From assembly GCA_963693285.1 (NCBI GenBank), contig OY848920.1:10290182-10354181 (forward strand): a stretch of 64,000 nt of DNA. Direction: 5' to 3'. Origin of the DNA: Xestospongia muta. Lineage: Eukaryota > Porifera > Demospongiae > Haplosclerida > Petrosiidae. Below the pieces are notes generated by a model, which saw only the letters and a list, made by a program, of their open reading frames with translations, was not told where the DNA came from and did no database searches. Below are positions 38,234-58,300 of the stretch, one piece after another. The position numbers and the translations under genes are program-made. Each line of letters starts with the position of its first letter. The first letter of the stretch is position 1.

Positions 38234-39622
38234 GTGCTACAGACATTATTGATCAGTTAGAAGAACAATTCAAAAGAGAAAAAAATCTAGCTGAAACAAG
38301 TCATCAAATAAATATTCCTTTACCTCCAGCTCCACCCACTTTACCACCTCCGTTAATTATGCAATCAGGTTTTCCTCCTATGGTTCCTCCTCCTCCTATA
38401 ATGCCACTTCCACCTCAAGTAGCTCCTCCCACTTCCCAAGATTGGATACCCTCTCACTTACCACCTCCTCCACCTACGTCTCAGTCATCATCCTCACATG
38501 GGTAAGTTAATTATAATTGATTATCTCCATGGTTACCAAATAATTAGATGGAGAGACAATAGAGGTTGGTCTTCTTATCCACCACCCCCTCCTCCTCCCC
38601 CTAATTATCGTTCTCGCTCTCCTATGTCTTCTTTTCCTTCACGATCTCCACCCCCTAATTTTCACCCTCGATCTCCGCCTCGTTATCGTCACAGAAGTCC
38701 TAGAGACTCTTTTAGAGAACGATATCATGATAGAAGTCCACCTCGTTATGAGAGGGGGCGGGACAGATGGTCACATGATGACAGAGGCAGACGAATGTCT
38801 CCACCATATAGAGAAAGAAAACCTCCATCACTTAATAAGCCAAATCATATCACAGGTGGGTGTGGTTAGAAAGTGTGGTCTATTTTAAATTACTTTATCT
38901 AGTCTACAGTACTACAGTATGGGTCGGCCATCTTAGTAAAAATATTACCGATGAACAACTTAAAGAAATGATGGCTCAGTTTGGGCCTGTCAAGTCTGTT
39001 GATGTACGTTACTATGACAACTGTTGCTATGGTAATTTTTTGATATATTTAGTGTATTGTAGCTCGTGGTTGTGCCTATGTTGTTATGGAGAAACGTGAT
39101 GATGCTGTAAAGGCTGTTGATCGGTTAAAGGATATGAAGATATTAGGACAAAAGTGTAAAGTAAGTTCCTTCAATTAGTAGTTTAATTAATATCTTTGTA
39201 CTGACTTGACTATTGAAAAAACTATTTCAAATATATATTTTTTCTATTGGTTCAAATAGTAATAATTTTGACAAGTCTTTCGATTTATTGATTTATATAT
39301 TTAGAATTTTGTATTTTATGATGCTAGTGAAGTATTCACAGATTGTTGCTATAGTAACAAATGAAACCACACCCACTTTATAACATCTACCTTCATATTA
39401 TAGGTAGCCTGGGCTCCTGGTCGTGGTGTCAAGGGTAAAAGTTATCAAAGTTATTGGGACATTAAACCTGGTCTTAGTTACATACCGTGGGAACTTATTA
39501 AAACAGAAGCGGAACTTATTACAGTAGGTGAGGGAGGGTGGGTTGACCCCTCCTCATTACCACCTGAATTAGCTACTAAAAGTAGTGATGATATGGCCAT
39601 AGCTAATTCACCTGATCATTAG
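36369..39622 (+). CDS. SCAF8: SR-related CTD-associated factor (SCAF4/SCAF8 family)
   Basis: MEVVEEFKQEIHSLYECRLP starts a CTD-interacting domain (FYKHIVMIVEKFINKS, YKLPALYTIDSIVRQSKHQF, PRFAKNFEKTF, LTLWQKNNVYSSEILQPLLE) that binds phosphorylated RNA polymerase II CTD. Then come a Gln-rich coil, a Pro-rich region, an RS/RSP-rich block (SRSPMSSFPSRSPPP) and an RRM (TVWVGHLSKNITDEQLKEMM, RGCAYVVMEKRDDA, KCKVAWAPGRGVKG) followed by the family-specific YWDIKPGLSYIPWE. SCAF4/8 suppress early polyadenylation and aid termination. Vertebrates have two paralogues; here one gene may stand for both, so the symbol is approximate. The long C-terminal tail of SCAF8 is absent: the stop follows the RRM module closely. 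Confidence 0.92.
36930..37075 (+). repeat. 60-bp minisatellite (family A) in a SCAF intron
   Basis: About two and a half units beginning 10 nt after the splice donor and occupying almost the entire intron, in the sense of the gene. Confidence 0.94.
37590..37795. repeat. TCTCTGTATA/TCTTTGTATA repeat, SCAF intron
   Basis: A 10-bp basic unit with TCTCTGTATA and TCTTTGTATA variants, pyrimidine-rich on the coding strand and ending just before the acceptor TTTTAG near 37796. Confidence 0.9.
37921..38187. mobile_element. MITE, 267 bp, perfect 19-bp terminal inverted repeats and TA duplication
   Basis: The left terminus CCGTATACCGGGATTTATT is exactly inverted at the right terminus; farther in, ATAAAATTTGGCG is also inverted. 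TA flanks both ends (37921-37922 and 38186-38187), typical of Tc1/mariner-type insertion. No coding frame. It sits in a SCAF intron, immediately before a CT-run acceptor. Its ends match the element at 30778-31174. Confidence 0.92.
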
Positions 39623-39799
39623 ATCACCTGATGCGGGGTTAGTTAAGTGCGTGGGTGGATCATATTTATGTGCAACAGTTAATCAATTAAATGAAATAAT
39701 ACTAATGGTTTTTTAATTAACTTAATCAAAATAACTATGAAAGGTCTAAATAGTTATATTTAGCATTCTAATAATCATGCATTAATATCGTGATGGTAG
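39623..39799. other. Tail-to-tail spacer SCAF/SOD1
   Basis: 177 bp between opposing stop codons, AT-rich; nothing else seen. Confidence 0.5.
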
Positions 39800-40619
39800 T
39801 CAGGACTTAGCATATCCAATGACTCCACAAGACAGTCGTCCACCAGCATGACCAGTGGTAAGACTATCAGGAAACCCACCTTTCCCCAAGTCATCAGGGT
39901 CGGCATGGACCTGTGGGTGTGGCCAATGAAAGGGATAGCATAATCTGCTTGATTATGTAATGTTATGTAACATTAATATCTGCTTGGTATTTTTAAAAGA
40001 CCACATTATACATTTAATAATTAAATGCTATAATAGCAGGAATTTCCTACATCACAGAGGTATGTGAAGTTACTTTTCATCTAGTATTTGAAAGCAACAG
40101 AGTAGACCCATTCCCAGATTTACATAGCTAGCATGTAGATCTAGGAATGAGACTGCAATCTTACTTACCACAACAGATCGTCCGATGATATTGTTTTCTC
40201 CTAACAGAGGAATATGCTTGTCTGTGATATTAACAGTAGCTTTACCGGAATCATCAGCTACAATATTGCCCAAGTCACCAGCATGTCGACTATCATCATC
40301 TGGTCCACCATGATCCTTACCATGAGGATTAAAATGACCTCCAGCACTTACGCAACCTGAGAGAGAGAGAGAGACAATAATGATAAAAAACAGGTTTAAA
40401 CGTACCAGCTGAATAATCTCCAAATTGATGAATATGGAAGCCATGTTTACCAGGAGTTAGACCAGTTACTTCACCAGTCACTGTAGTACTATTATCAGCC
40501 TAAATATAAATAATATATTTAATTTCCTACTTGTTGCATAATAATGAACTAACATTGCTAGTGAAGGTTAGTATACCCTTAACACTTCCCTCCAGAACGC
40601 AAACACCTTTAGTAGCCAT
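39800..40619 (-). CDS. SOD1: Cu/Zn superoxide dismutase
   Basis: About four exons encode a cytosolic-type SOD of about 153 residues beginning [15 protein letters not shown]. All metal and active-site residues I can place are present: GFHIHQFGD (copper His pair), [20 protein letters not shown] (bridging His, zinc His and disulfide Cys), RHAGDLGN (zinc His/Asp), [11 protein letters not shown] (copper His) and [10 protein letters not shown] (substrate-guiding Arg and disulfide Cys). There is no signal peptide, so it is intracellular rather than extracellular SOD3-like. One acceptor is a short CT run. The start codon faces the macoilin gene across 223 bp. Confidence 0.98.
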
Positions 40620-40842
40620 GACACTTGTAATATACACTACAAAAATATAGATATATACACAGAGAGCCCTGCTAAACCGACTTTACTAAGCAGTGTGATA
40701 ATCAGTAACGTGTGTACTCTGCTGTTTATAAGACCCATGTTTTCAAATTTAATCCAACGTGGTCTGTCTATTGTTCCTCCACCCTTTACCTTCATCATGT
40801 TTTTATGTGTGGCGTGTATTTGAGTAAAAAAAGAACTTAAAG
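40620..40842. promoter_or_regulatory. SOD1/macoilin divergent promoter interval
   Basis: 223 bp between opposite ATGs. I see no TATA box and no antioxidant-response element that I would call confidently. Confidence 0.45.
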
Positions 40843-44087
<3,245 letters not shown>

Positions 44088-44301
44088 GTAGTAGCAGTGT
44101 CCCGCCCACTTATATCACTATTGTTATAAGACAATAATTGACTTCATTCATTTCATTTAATTAATTTGATTTTTGTTTTCTCTTTTCATTTGACAAGTAG
44201 AGAAGATATGAAGTTAAAAAACAAACTTGTAATATAAAACCGGTTTTACAAGTATCTGAAAACTAGTTAACCTGTTTTACCAGCAAGTCAAACATGTTTT
44301 A
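44088..44301. other. Tail-to-tail spacer macoilin/FIG4
   Basis: 214 bp with AAACCGGTTTTAC-type short inverted motifs near 44237; no gene. Confidence 0.45.
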
Positions 44302-47300
44302 CTAGTATTCTAAACTAACATCAACTTTATTGTATTGATCATACAGTTCTATATCACACTCTGGAGGTGCTCTAGGTCCACAATGTACTACACAACAACA
44401 AGCATCATAAATTCGTTTGCTTTCTTCTGGTACAGTGGGTGGAGTTATGCTAAAGATACTATCCTCTCCATAATTACTGAGTGGTTCCCATAGTAACGTC
44501 TCTTTTTGAGCTTGTTTCATTGTTAGCTCTTGATTAGGTGGGCGTGGCACACATGATAACTGATAAATAGTAGCATATCTAAAATGAAAAGCTTATGTCA
44601 TATACATAAGGGGTGTGGCTCTGGTGCACTATAAACCACGCCCCTAATTTCAATATTGCACAACAACTATATATAGCAATAAAATATGAGTGAATACCTC
44701 TCATAAAGTTTTCTGTCTTTAGCTGAGGGGTCCTTCAATTCAAACCCATAATATTGTTGACTTGATGGCAGTTCTAATTGTTCACAGTATGAGGTAAAAG
44801 ATGACATATGATGTGGTAATTGTTGACTGTCTTGTTGTCCTGGTAATGTCTGTTCATTTTCTTCTTCATCGTCACTGTCTGTGGAGGAGTCTTCTGCTTC
44901 TTGGTCAGTACGAGGGATACCAACACTGGTGACTCTTTCCGTTTTAGAACTAAAAACAATGTTAGTTAAATATGACAATATTTTATTAAAACAGGCAGTA
45001 ATCTATTAACCCTTTGGTCACTCATAAAACTATTTACAATCTTCTCATACTTTACCTAATAACCATTATCAATGTACATTACCCATTATCAGTGTACATT
45101 ACCCATTATCAATGTACATTACCCATTATCAGTGTACATTACCCATTATCAGTGTACATTACCCATTATCAGTGTACATTACCCATTATCAATGTACATT
45201 ACCCACTATCAATGTACATTACCTTGTCTTTTTCTTCATTTTATCTCTAACCACAAAGGGACTTGCTTCAGGACAATCTAAAAATGGTAAATTCCTAAAA
45301 GATGTTAAAAATGATAACACATAAGACCACACCCACTTACTCTCCTGTTCTAGCAATAGATCCACTCAACAGTCGATCAAAGTCTGTCAGTTCATATGTT
45401 TTATAAACTTCATCAAAGTTATCTTTCTCAACATAATATTCCTCATCAAAGAGACACGCTTCTTCATCCACTTCTCTCTCATCTTCCACTAATTAAGAAG
45501 ATAATGTAAGGGTTATACTCACATTATTGACTCCACCCCTTTTAATTTACCCTCTAATTGAGGTAAAGGTAGTGACGCAATGAGACGATCATCCCACCAT
45601 TTTGTGTGGCTATGGTAACAATAAATTATTAATATATAAAGTATTTGCTTACCTTGCAAATTGACGTGAAGAATGGAGCTCTCTAGCACCTGCATGATGG
45701 AGATAATAGTCCGTGGGCAGGTCCCATAAATTGGGTTCACCCTCTTTTGGGACAAACATACCCAGAAAGAGATTGATGGCCATTTGTTTATCGGTATCTA
45801 AAGTGGGTATGGTCGTGCTAATTAGTTTATTAGACTGGGAGTTACCTGTGAAGGCATTCCGATAATATCTCAATGTACTAGTATAGATATCTCGACCATG
45901 ACTTCTCATAGGGGCCACTTTACGATATGTCTGAATCCTAGTGGGTGTGGTCAGTCAATATAAATTTCTTATGGGTGTGGCTTTCACCTGTGAACGAGGG
46001 TTGAACCTCCATATTGTACAGACTGACTATCACCTAGATCTTCATAAGCTTCTTCTAATAGTCTCATTGTGTCGCAGTCAAAGGGAACATGAGGTGTGTC
46101 CAAAATCCCCAATACATACAACTGATACCCTAAAGCACATTTTCCCATAATAAACTGAGCAGTATTAGTCCTATCGAGGCAGTCAACACAATTGACACGA
46201 ACCAAACCAGTTTGATCACGACCAATGTAACCCTCTTTGTAACCATAGCCACCTAACTGGAGATATCTGTGGATAAAAGAGCTGTTCAATCTCCTGTCTT
46301 ATAAATTCATTATCCAACATCCTATACATCCATTATAGTTCCATGCATCCATTTTACCCTGTATACATTCATCACTAACTTGGGATGCGGGTCAATATAG
46401 TGGCAATAAAGTTCTGGTCCACTGTGAAATATACCAGTCTTTTGAATACATTTATCAGCCACTTCTTCTAAGATAGCAATGAGATCATCATTTTTTTTCC
46501 TAATAAGGATATAATCAAATAATGAAATGAGAGGGGTATCCCTGCTCTGTCTCTTACTGACTTTTTGTGTATTCTGGCCATATCTTTATGTATGTATATA
46601 ATATGATGTTCAGGTGGTAAGAACTGATTTAAATAATTGATAGAGGATAGGAGCTCATCTGAGAGTAGACCCTCGTGCTTTTTTTTCTCACGTAGCTAAA
46701 AAATAAAGGTTGCCATTGGTTACCAAATTCAAAAATGCAAATATCTTAAATGATATTAACACCTACTTAAATAATGAGTAGGTATGGCTTACTTTGACTA
46801 AATTGAGGCATATTACAGGAGATCCATATCTTTTTAAACAAGCAGAAAAATGCTTTCCTCCAGGAGCAGCAAAAGGAGAAGCCCGATCAACTAACCAAGA
46901 GATGAGGATAAAATGTGCATTAATTGGAATAATATGTACTTGTAATTTGAGGTTTGGGTCTCATACTGGAGAGATCCTGAGACCAGAATGCTGGTACAGA
47001 GCCTCGGAGTTGGAGATAAGAGGTATAGCGTCCATTAGGATAAAGATTAGTGCTAGCGTCATGTACTAATTGTTCTGTTTCGACTTCATTAGCAACATCA
47101 CCCTATATAATAAGTTATTAAGTGGGTGGAGTCAAGACAAATTTATTACTATGCAATAAAACATGTCAACTTAATTATTGATCTAATCAAAGGGGTAACC
47201 TCATTATATAGATATAACAATTTAATTGATATTTCTAATAATGAGGAAGGTACCACTATGAATATTTAATAAGTTTAATTAATTACCTCATCATTAGCTC

Positions 47301-48384
47301 CTCGTTTTAAGAACCTTGTACCAGCAAAATTCTTAGATCGTCGTGCGATAAGTGTTAGAAAAATAGGCCGACCAAATACAGAAATATCTAAAGGCAAAAA
47401 TAACCAGTTTTCATAACTGGTTTTACAAGCTCACTTATTTGTGAGAGAAATCCACATATAATATATAGTACCCAACGAGAGTGGACAAAACCCTCTAAGT
47501 ACTGGAGCATGTGATCATTCCAAATAAATTTACGACAAGAAGGCGGGGCAGGTCCAGGGTTAGTTCTCATTTGACATTGTAAGGAATGAGTTATGTCATA
47601 AGAATAGCTAAATGGACATATAGGATGTCAAATGGACAGATAGATAGTGAAATGGATGAATAGAATATAGATGCATACCTGAAGTAAAAATTTGACGATA
47701 AGTCAACATTTTGAAAGATTTTGAGATAACGAGACTCATCTGGATTAATTGGTTTTCCCGTGGGGGCAGAGATACAGTGCATTAAAGTGTCTTCTATCTT
47801 ATAGATAATGTGACCACCGATAGAAGCAACCCTTAATGAAGAGGAGTGTTTGTTACCATGGCAACTAAACAGACTTACGGTTTTCTTTTAGTAATTAGAA
47901 TTATATAAAATCCTTCTAAAAACCGGATAAATCCTAAAATTAAAAGATAATATTTAACCCTGTGACCACACCCACTTACCCACAATACCAAACGCTGATG
48001 CAACTTGTTGTAAACCACTACGATAACGAGTTGTTGAGTTTTGATTACCTCCTTCTAACATCGCTAACGTCTCTTGGACCTGAGAGGAATGTAATCACGT
48101 GATCATAGGAAGGAGGGGCTACCTCATTTTGCTGATATTCCTTCTCGTCTTCTTCAATAACGAGTCCAGCTGATGGAAGTTGGAGTCGGTCAATTTTAAG
48201 CATCCGACAACTTCTACCATCATTAGTTGAACCGACAATGTAAGTTTTCTAAAGAGAGTGTGAGAGAGTTTTTATTTGGTTTTAGTGAATTATCACTTAC
48301 TGTTCTAGTCTCATAAACAGCAACACGTTGGATGACTGGTCGTATTGGTCTTAGAGACAGTCTATCTCGTGTTCTTGATGCCAT
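44302..48384 (-). CDS. FIG4: FIG4 phosphoinositide 5-phosphatase (SAC domain)
   Basis: The product starts [20 protein letters not shown] with the typical VYETRTKTYIVGS beta strand. It continues [35 protein letters not shown] and the catalytic CX5R loop in [20 protein letters not shown]. Then follow the YGGSTLVHR segment and [20 protein letters not shown], and it ends [17 protein letters not shown]4 works with PIKfyve and VAC14 to control PI(3,5)P2 on endolysosomes. About twenty short exons. The acidic segment [18 protein letters not shown] before the C-terminus corresponds to the acidic linker of the vertebrate protein. One intron holds a 20-bp array. Confidence 0.95.
45060..45222. repeat. 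20-bp minisatellite, about eight units, FIG4 intron
   Basis: Units contain CATTACCCATTATCAGTGTA with an A/G variant (CAATGTA or CAGTGTA). Apparent frames over it are artefacts. Confidence 0.93.
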
Positions 48385-48572
48385 AACTGAGCTGCTGAAC
48401 ATAAAATTATCCGTTTACTTAATAAGCCCCACCCACACAACATACGTTACAACTAATAAATATTATTAATGAGTAAAATGTTATCGTTATTATTTAATTA
48501 ATTTGTAAAACAATTGAAACTGATATAGTAATTTTTCTGGAGTGCTTTAATCATTTTTTTAATAAATTAATA
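48385..48572. other. Spacer between FIG4 start and RBM34 stop
   Basis: 188 bp between two minus-strand genes; it must hold the RBM34 3' end and the FIG4 promoter. It contains a TTATTTAATTAATTTG AT-rich stretch; no gene. Confidence 0.45.
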
Positions 48573-49813
48573 TTAACGTTTCTTTTTATAAGTTTTAGAC
48601 AGTGGTCTGTCTTTCTTTCCTTTCTTTCTCTTTTCAAAACTTTGTCCTCCTTTGCCACCTTGAGGTTGAGGATGAGCTTTCCTACCACCAAATTTAGTTT
48701 GACGTTTCTCCTTGTTGCTATGACAACGAAATATACGCAACTTCCTTTCTTCATATTCTAATTTTTCATTGTGTTTGCAAGCAAATAAAACACCGCTGCT
48801 ATCTTTAAATCTAACATAGGCAAACCCTTTCCCAATACCTGTTCTATTGTCTCTTATAATTCTCACTCCCTCTATCTCACCATAAGATCTATAATAAGAA
48901 AATATGCATTATACTAATGGTAACCATAGTAACTATAGGTAGCATCTAGACCTTATTAATGGTAGCTATCCTAGGTCACTGTGGTAAGTACTGATGTTCA
49001 CTAGTATAGAGCTTACTAATGGTAGCTATCCTAGGTCACTGTGGTAAGTACTGATGTTCACTAGTCTAGAGCTTACTAATGGTAGCTATCCTAGGTCACT
49101 GTGGTAAGTACTGATGTTCACTAGTCTAGAGCTTACTAATGGTAGCTATCCTAGGTCACTGTGATAAGTACTGATGTTCCATTAGTTAATGCTACTTACT
49201 TAAAAGTTTCTCTTAACTGTTCTTCCTCAGCATTAAATGGTAAGTTTCCAACAAAAACAGAATTCTTGTTATTTATAGTGGGTGTGGCCATATCAACTCG
49301 TATATGTCGTCCCTTAACATCATTACCATTGAGTTCCATACATGCCAATGCTGAGTCTTCAGTTGCCATGACAACATAATAATTAACTGAATGACCTGTT
49401 ATCTGTTTTCCAAGCTTCCTAGCTACTTGAACAGGTAGTTTCCCTGGGGCAATTGCCGCTGAGCGTTGCCGTAGTGACTCAATCTTACCATAAGGTGATA
49501 CCAATTTTGACACCTCTTTTTTTGTAATTGTTGTAGGTAAATTGCCAATAAAAATTGTTCTCTTAATAGCAGGGTCATCCTCTCTAGACGTCCTCTGTAG
49601 TAGCTGTTTTCTTTGGCGACGTTTACTGTCAGAACTTGGTTTAGGTAACCATGACGATGAAGGTTTTCTGTCTTTACCTTCTTTCTTCTCTACAGCAGGA
49701 GAATGTGACTTTATCTTTGTGAGTGGAGCTATTTGATGTGATTTCAATTGTGGAGTAATTGTTTGTTTTCTTGCTTGTTGAAAAAGCTCAGCTAATTTTC
49801 TCTGTTTCTCCAT
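48573..49813 (-). CDS. RBM34: RNA-binding protein 34 homologue (Nop12 family)
   Basis: A basic N-terminus (MEKQRKLAELFQQARKQT) is followed by two RRMs. RRM1 has TIFIGNLPTTITKKEVSKL and VNYYVVMATEDSALACMELN; RRM2 has SVFVGNLPFNAEEEQLRETF and GKGFAYVRFKDSSGVLFACK. A Lys-rich nucleolar-type tail ends KKDRPLSKTYKKKR. Spacing and order match RBM34/Nop12, involved in 60S pre-rRNA processing. The ATG at 49811-49813 is the first in the frame; the four upstream codons start at a non-ATG triplet. Two exons are joined across an intron filled with the 60-bp repeat, splitting RRM2 after LRETFK. Confidence 0.93.
48945..49180 (-). repeat. 60-bp minisatellite (family A) in the RBM34 intron
   Basis: About four units, reverse on the plus strand and therefore in the sense of RBM34. 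The repeat begins within about 20 nt of the splice donor. Confidence 0.95.
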
Positions 49814-49951
49814 CGAGTGAGCCAAACACGTGGTGGGCGTGGCTGCCTGGCTGGCATTAATTTATTTAGCTAACAATTTGTGACATCACTATATTACAGT
49901 AGTGATTGACGTTTAGAACTACTTTTTGATTTTTGGTCAAGGACTCGGATA
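49814..49951. promoter_or_regulatory. RBM34/tyrosine-kinase divergent promoter interval
   Basis: 138 bp between opposite ATGs, with a GCCACGCCCACCACGTG-type block on the left. No TATA box evident. Confidence 0.45.
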
Positions 49952-54440
<4,489 letters not shown>

Positions 54441-54513
54441 TAGTTCTTTTTTTGTATTAAATTTATAAATAAGATGTGATAATCGTATAATATTTTTTGA
54501 GTTACTATAAATT
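54441..54513. other. 73-bp tail-to-tail spacer
   Basis: Only 73 bp separate opposite stop codons, so the two 3' UTRs probably overlap. ATTAAATTTATAAATAA-type AT-rich sequence, with no clean gap for independent poly(A) signals. Confidence 0.5.
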
Positions 54514-56576
54514 TTACATTTGAGTATAATTATGCCATAAACTGGACAATCGTTTAGGCTCCTATGATAATAAAATAATATGACCACACCTACTTAATTA
54601 ATATCTTACACCTACCTTTATAATTGAAGTATCTGCTAATATTGCTTCTAATGTTAATGGAGGAACTGTATCTGGTGAGGGTGGAGCTGGTGAAGGAGAT
54701 TTTATTGTACGTGGTGTGTTTGGTGAGGGTGATTGTGGAGGTGACCGTGATTGATGACATGTTGGAGGTGTGACTGGTTTTGTCAGTGGAGAAGTGGGTG
54801 TGGTTTTCTTAATGGTTAATTCAGACGGCTGGTGAATAAGAGATGATAGCGTTACTTCCAAAGTGGGTAGGGACTTGACAGAGTTTATTTTCCTTTGGTT
54901 TTTACATGCTAGTTCATACATGTAGTGTAACTGACGTTGAGTTGACGTCAATTGCCACATTTTGGCAGTGTGAGCTCGTTTTTTATGCTAGTGGTGTGGT
55001 TAAGAGGTGGAGCTTATGATATTGTAGAAAGACTTACTTCTTCTTTATGAGGATCATCTCCTAATATCTCATTTATTGGCTTAAATTTAGGGGGACAATC
55101 CTGTAATAAGTATCAGAATATAATTACTGCATCGTTACTATACATAGCACATATTACCATTATATTATTAGTGTATTGTTACTATAAATAGCACATATTA
55201 CTATTATATTAGTGCATGGTTACTATAAATAGTATATATTACTATTATATTAAAGGTTTAGGAAAATTTAAGATTTAATGTACAATTTAATATATGCAAC
55301 ATTGTAATTAATACCATTGTCGCCATGACAACAATGAATGTATGCACATGTACAAGACTCACTGTTGATGTTATAACTGTTTTCTTTGTTGTGTTATTAA
55401 TTGTTGGTTTAGTCTGTAAACAATAACACATTATTAATAAATGTTATAATCCATTACTGACATTAGTGTGATAATTAATAGGGGCAGCAGCTGTAAGTGC
55501 CCATGAATTACTAGCTTCTTCCTCGTCTAGTTCATTAAATTCATTATCTATCTTATGACAGGGTCCTCCTCTCAATGTCCTAGGTTTGTGTTGTCTGTGC
55601 AGCCTATGTACTGATGATGTACATTGTTTTAGAGCAAACTCATTAGAAGCTGTCTAAATGGAATATCAATTTATTTGAGAATAATTTATTTATTTTACTT
55701 TATAAAATGAACTCTTATAAACAGATGCTGTAAAGGGGATATTTGTGGGATCTGAACGAAATGTAGGAGGTCTTTGAGGCAACCGAGTAGCCTAAATGAA
55801 CAAATGTATTAATAAAACAGTTATCTAATAGTACTATAAATAATGTACATACTATATTACTATTAACTTTGATACATTGAGTAGTGGTTATGTAGTACTT
55901 CACAGACCTTTTCTCTTGCAATTCGACGATGTAATTTTTTTGTTAGTTTATCTCCTGTTTGTTGTAGTTTAACTAATTGTTGTGTTATGTGTTTCTCCAT
56001 TAGTTGTAAATAATATTGTCTGGTTTTTAACCATTCCTTTTCTTGTGTTGTTACCAAATTAATGTAATACTAAATGGACAGATGAAAGAATAAATGGATG
56101 AATGGGTATAGCTTTATATGACTATACCTGTTGTTTATCCCAGGGTAGTGACTTTTGTTTCTTTGGTAGAGCATTTCTCTTCTAAACAATAAAAATATTA
56201 ATTTCTCTCTCTCTCTCTCTCTCTCTCTTTACCATTTTCCTTTCAGGCAATGGAGTCACCTCTGGTAATCGTTCAACTAAAGTTGTCACCTCTTTCCTGT
56301 CTTCTGGTGTTAGTGATCTGTGTTACAGAGTCTGTGTAATAATAGAGTGGAGAAGATACATTCCTCACCTCTCTGCTTCAGCTGATAACTCTAACACCAC
56401 AGCTTCTAGTTGTGACTAAATGAAAGAGATAGCAAAGACCTCTGCTTTTTAAAACTTACCCTGACTAGGTTGAGCTCTCTCTCTAGAGAAGTTATCATTA
56501 GGTCACATTCTACCTCGCTACTATAGCTTTCTGAGGCAGTCAGTTCACTGGAAAATGAGTCCATCACAGTCGCCAT
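54514..56576 (-). CDS. Unknown coiled-coil/disordered protein
   Basis: I do not recognise this gene. It starts MATVMDSFSSELTASESYSS (strong context CAAGATGGC). It has a short coil (LMITSLERELNLVRSQLEAV), LTPEDRKEVTTLVERLPEVT, and a basic coil (EKEWLKTRQYYLQLMEKHIT; LQQTGDKLTKKLHRRIAREK). A spacer with PRTLRGGPCHKIDNEFNELD and FKPINEILGDDP follows, and a Pro/Ser/Thr-rich tail. A GTAGGTGTAAG donor after SIIK joins an acceptor ATTATCATAG near 54562, giving the final peptide EPKRLSSLWHNYTQM and a stop at 54514-54516; reading through the donor would stop at 54598. No membrane segment or enzyme motif. A centrosomal or cytoskeletal protein would fit, but that is a guess. It shares 3' space with the kinase gene. 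Confidence 0.75.
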
Positions 56577-56751
56577 CTTGTTATTATTATTCCAAAATAG
56601 TTTTGTTACCATGGCAACTAAGTATACGGACATACTTTTATTATTCCAATAACGTTTCTGTACAAATTTCAGAACGTTTCCGTATATTCCCGTTTAATTG
56701 TTTAACAATAACACATTACATTACATGTACAAATTAATGATGTCTTAAGAG
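56577..56751. other. Spacer between two minus-strand genes
   Basis: 175 bp holding the SYAP1 3' end and the promoter of the coiled-coil gene. CGTTTCTGTACAAATT and AACGTTTCCGTA form a near-repeat at 56650-56685. No gene. Confidence 0.45.
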
Positions 56752-58300
56752 TCATCCAGTATCTTCTAACATGTCCTGCATTTCTTGTTCCCAATCCACT
56801 ATCAGTCCGTTATCAGTTTCCCCTTCCAGGTCCAGTTCTTGTAGTTCCGCTTGTAACTCGTCCCAAAGTTCACCCTCATCGATAACATCTTCCTTTTCTC
56901 CCATCTCGACCACACCAAGTTGACTTAATTCTCGATGTAACGTTTCCTTGGTAACTTGTTCAGCATTATAAGGTTGATCACTAATAAATTCATCTACCTA
57001 TAATTAACAAGTTAATAACAGGGGCAGTCCTAATAATGACTGATATATATATATAATACTTACTGATTCATCTCCTTCACTAGTTAATTTAGTGGAGTCA
57101 ACTGGCTCCACCCCTTTTGTTTCAGCTGGTTTTTCCACGCTTTCGGCTTGAGGTTGTTCACGTGGTTCAGTATCAGTTTGAGAGGCAGCTAGAAAGACCA
57201 CACCCATATTAATTAATTGCATATCATATAACTGGTCTTACCAGAGGAGAGAGTAGAAAGTTGAACAGATTGTTTTGCTAATGAAACTCTGTAGAAATAA
57301 TTTCGCCAAAATATTTCTTCAGATACTCTAAATATTTTTAAAATTAATTTTAAAAATTATTATAATTTTTTACTTTTTTGGAACTAATTCAAATCTTAGT
57401 TTTTGAAGTCGAGGGTCTTCCTTTAACATCACCATAGCAACAGGTGATATACGAGTGTATTCAAATGGGAATTCCACTTCAGGAGGAGGTTCCCGTAATA
57501 CATTACGACTGTCCTAGTGAGGGGTGTGGTCAACTGTTACAGTACCATAACTTACAGCTGATATTTCAAGGATTTGAGCTTTTAGTTGTTCCTCTTCATT
57601 ATAACCAACCCACGGAGGTACTGAGGCATCTAGTGTATGGAAAATGTTCCAAATATTGTACTAAATATAGTAACGCTATAGGTATTGTACTCAAATATAG
57701 TAACACTATAGGTATTGTACTTAAATATAGTAACACTATAGGTATTGTACTAAATATAGTAACATTATAGGTATTGTACTAAATATAGTAACATATAGGT
57801 ATTGTACTAAATATAGTAACATTACGTAACCTTTAAAACGTTGTTGTTCACGAGCAAATTTTTCTTGTTCTTTTTGAAATTCTCCAATAAATGTAGTATT
57901 AGCCTACCAAAAACGACGACATCATAATAATTAAATCTATTTATAGTAAGCTACTTGCTAAATATAGTAACAATTACGTACTGTCTCTGTGACCTGTTTC
58001 TTGACAGTCTCACCAAATGTAGTAGCATATTCAGTTACTGACTGAAATAAACCAGTGGCCACTAATAAATAATACATAATTAGAGGACAACAATACATAA
58101 TTAAAGGATATTATATAACAATACATAATTAAAAGATATTATATAACAATATATAACTTACTTCCTAATCCTTTGGCCCAAGAATTATCTTCCGTCTTTT
58201 GTTCATCTTTCTCTCCGACTTCACCTTCTTTTTTTCCCTCTCCCTCACTTTTTCCACTGTCTTCCCTCTTCTCCCCTGACCACCATGAATTCCACATCAT
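56752..58300 (-). CDS. SYAP1: Synapse-associated protein 1 homologue, BSD domain
   Basis: [20 protein letters not shown] starts an acidic/Lys-rich leader. Then come [32 protein letters not shown] and the BSD domain ([60 protein letters not shown]), and finally an acidic tail ([35 protein letters not shown]). This matches SYAP1, which promotes mTORC2-dependent Akt phosphorylation in mammals and acts at synapses in flies. Two adjacent ATGs (58298-58300 and 58295-58297) could both serve. Its gene is divergently paired with taxilin at 88 bp. About eight exons. Confidence 0.93.
57640..57830. repeat. 28-30-bp minisatellite, SYAP1 intron
   Basis: About six to seven units containing AAATATAGTAACACTATAGG and TATTGTACT, with small indels. 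Confidence 0.9.

Noticed and set aside
46794..47069. 91-codon plus-strand frame over FIG4.
   Set aside because: Shadow of FIG4 minus-strand exons; no homology recognised and FIG4 accounts for the sequence.
54598..54620. Stop at 54598 as the end of the coiled-coil gene.
   Set aside because: The preceding GTAGGTGTAAG is a good donor and a matching acceptor gives a short final exon ending at 54514.
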